Shown: piece by piece, positions 62,991 to 64,000 of the stretch | How the letters are laid out: the number at the start of each line of letters is the position of its first letter | How positions within the stretch are numbered: the stretch's first letter is position 1 | Origin: Gambelia wislizenii | Lineage: Eukaryota > Chordata > Lepidosauria > Squamata > Crotaphytidae | DNA: 64,000 bases | NCBI GenBank assembly: GCA_030847615.1 | Contig: JAUMIR010000001.1 | Coordinates: 367,714,687 to 367,778,686, forward strand | Direction of reading: 5' to 3' | The notes under the pieces: model-generated | The model's input: only the letters and a program-made list of their open reading frames with translations | What the model was told of the DNA's origin: nothing | Database searches by the model: none | Program-made: the position numbers and the translations under genes

Positions 62991-64000
62991 CCTTTAACAT
63001 TAATAATAAAATCTACATAAAACATAACAAACATATTTGGATAGTTTTTATTAAGTTATCCATAACCTTCCATAACCACTGTGATCCAGTTTAGTTGAAA
63101 TGATTATATATATCTATCTGACAGTTATATAGAAATAACTATGTAGCTCTTATTTTATCTAATGTCAACGCACTCTTAATAAATAATATGGTCAATCATG
63201 ATGAGTAACTGTGGCAACATATCAATTTTTTAAAGATATCTTGTGCTGCAGTACCAAATGTTTACTAGAAAGTAAGCTCATTTAAACATAGTGGGACAAA
63301 ATTCTGGGTAAACTGGAGTGTACAGTTAGTTGTCTTTGTAGCAAGTTGCAAATACCATGCTGAAAAATAGTAATATAATGAGAAGGTTTTACAGTCCTAA
63401 TTTTGGAAGTTCTGTTATGTGCTCATTAAAGTGTTTTTCAAATCTGAAGTCCATGGACTGTAATTTGTGTGATATTACATGTCTGGAAAATCTCAAGAAG
63501 GGTGGAAGAGGCATGGAACCTAGAGTATATGTATGACTAACTGTCCAAAGTAAAATCTACAGGGGAGTGTTTAGCTCAATTTTCTCTGAAAGACTCACAG
63601 TATATCACAGCTTGTGCCCATTTTTTTCCGAGTGAATCAGATCTTTCCCCTCCACATTAACTCTTCCATTTTTGGAATCTGGCAAGGAGACACACAGCAG
63701 AAAGAGACCACATGCAGTCATTTCTAGTATAGCAGGGTTGTTGTTTTTTCAAGTTGGTCACAACTGAGAAAAGGTCTGGCAGTGGTTTTGAATCACCACC
63801 TAATTCACATATGGAGGATTCTCCACTGAATTCTTTGTAAAATGGTCTGTTGTATCCATGAAACTTTGCTTGAACTAGGGTTTCAAAAAAAGTTCCTCTC
63901 ATAGGTGGGACCAATGGCTGGCATTTATCATCTGGTAATTATTATTTATTACTGACGCTAAAACTTGGCACTTATTATCTACAGCAGACAGGCTTAAAAT
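62991..64000. other. Intergenic, nothing recognised
   Basis: AT-rich sequence without coding signature or assignable repeat. Confidence 0.45.

Overview
The window is vertebrate nuclear DNA, most likely from a squamate reptile (probably a lizard). Two genes with normal vertebrate intron structure lie among dense retroposons and small DNA transposons. The lineage call rests on several repeats that end in a 5S rRNA-like segment joined to a Bov-B/Sauria-type tail (the 5S-Sauria chimeras described from Anolis), on tRNA-derived Sauria-type SINEs, and on CR1, L2, Penelope and Ngaro-like elements together. The species cannot be fixed from sequence alone.

Left part, plus strand (1 to about 33200): the 3' half of AMPD3 (AMP deaminase 3). 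Seven exons at 6109-26307 encode the last 345 residues, with every splice phase matching and no stop, so the copy looks functional. The upstream exons lie before the window. The sequence before 6109 and between exons is intron filled with repeats. The 3' end of the transcript is not settled; candidate poly(A) signals are given.

Middle, minus strand (about 53400 down to about 36570): RNF141, a RING-finger protein. Five coding exons give exactly 230 codons before the stop, the same length as the mammalian protein. A CpG island at about 52835-53405 marks its promoter. AMPD3 and RNF141 are convergent, as in human 11p15; about 3 kb of mostly featureless DNA separates them.

Right part (53400-64000): no host gene recognised. 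It holds a nearly complete L2-type LINE (56572 to about 60006, minus) with one frameshift and a changed endonuclease residue, L2 and CR1 fragments, a tRNA-derived SINE with an L2-like tail, and nested DNA-transposon derivatives.

Most interesting items: a decayed tyrosine-recombinase retroelement carrying an SGNH hydrolase ORF (2575-4560); a set of MITEs with related ends, mostly 3-bp target duplications and, in several, a common palindromic core; a Tigger-like MITE carrying its own minisatellite (28207-28752); a Penelope fragment with a perfect 15-bp target duplication (40733-41221); and a hAT-type element containing a CR1, with target duplications readable at both levels (50560-51680). I did not find a convincing new host system. 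The novelty is in mobile-element architecture.
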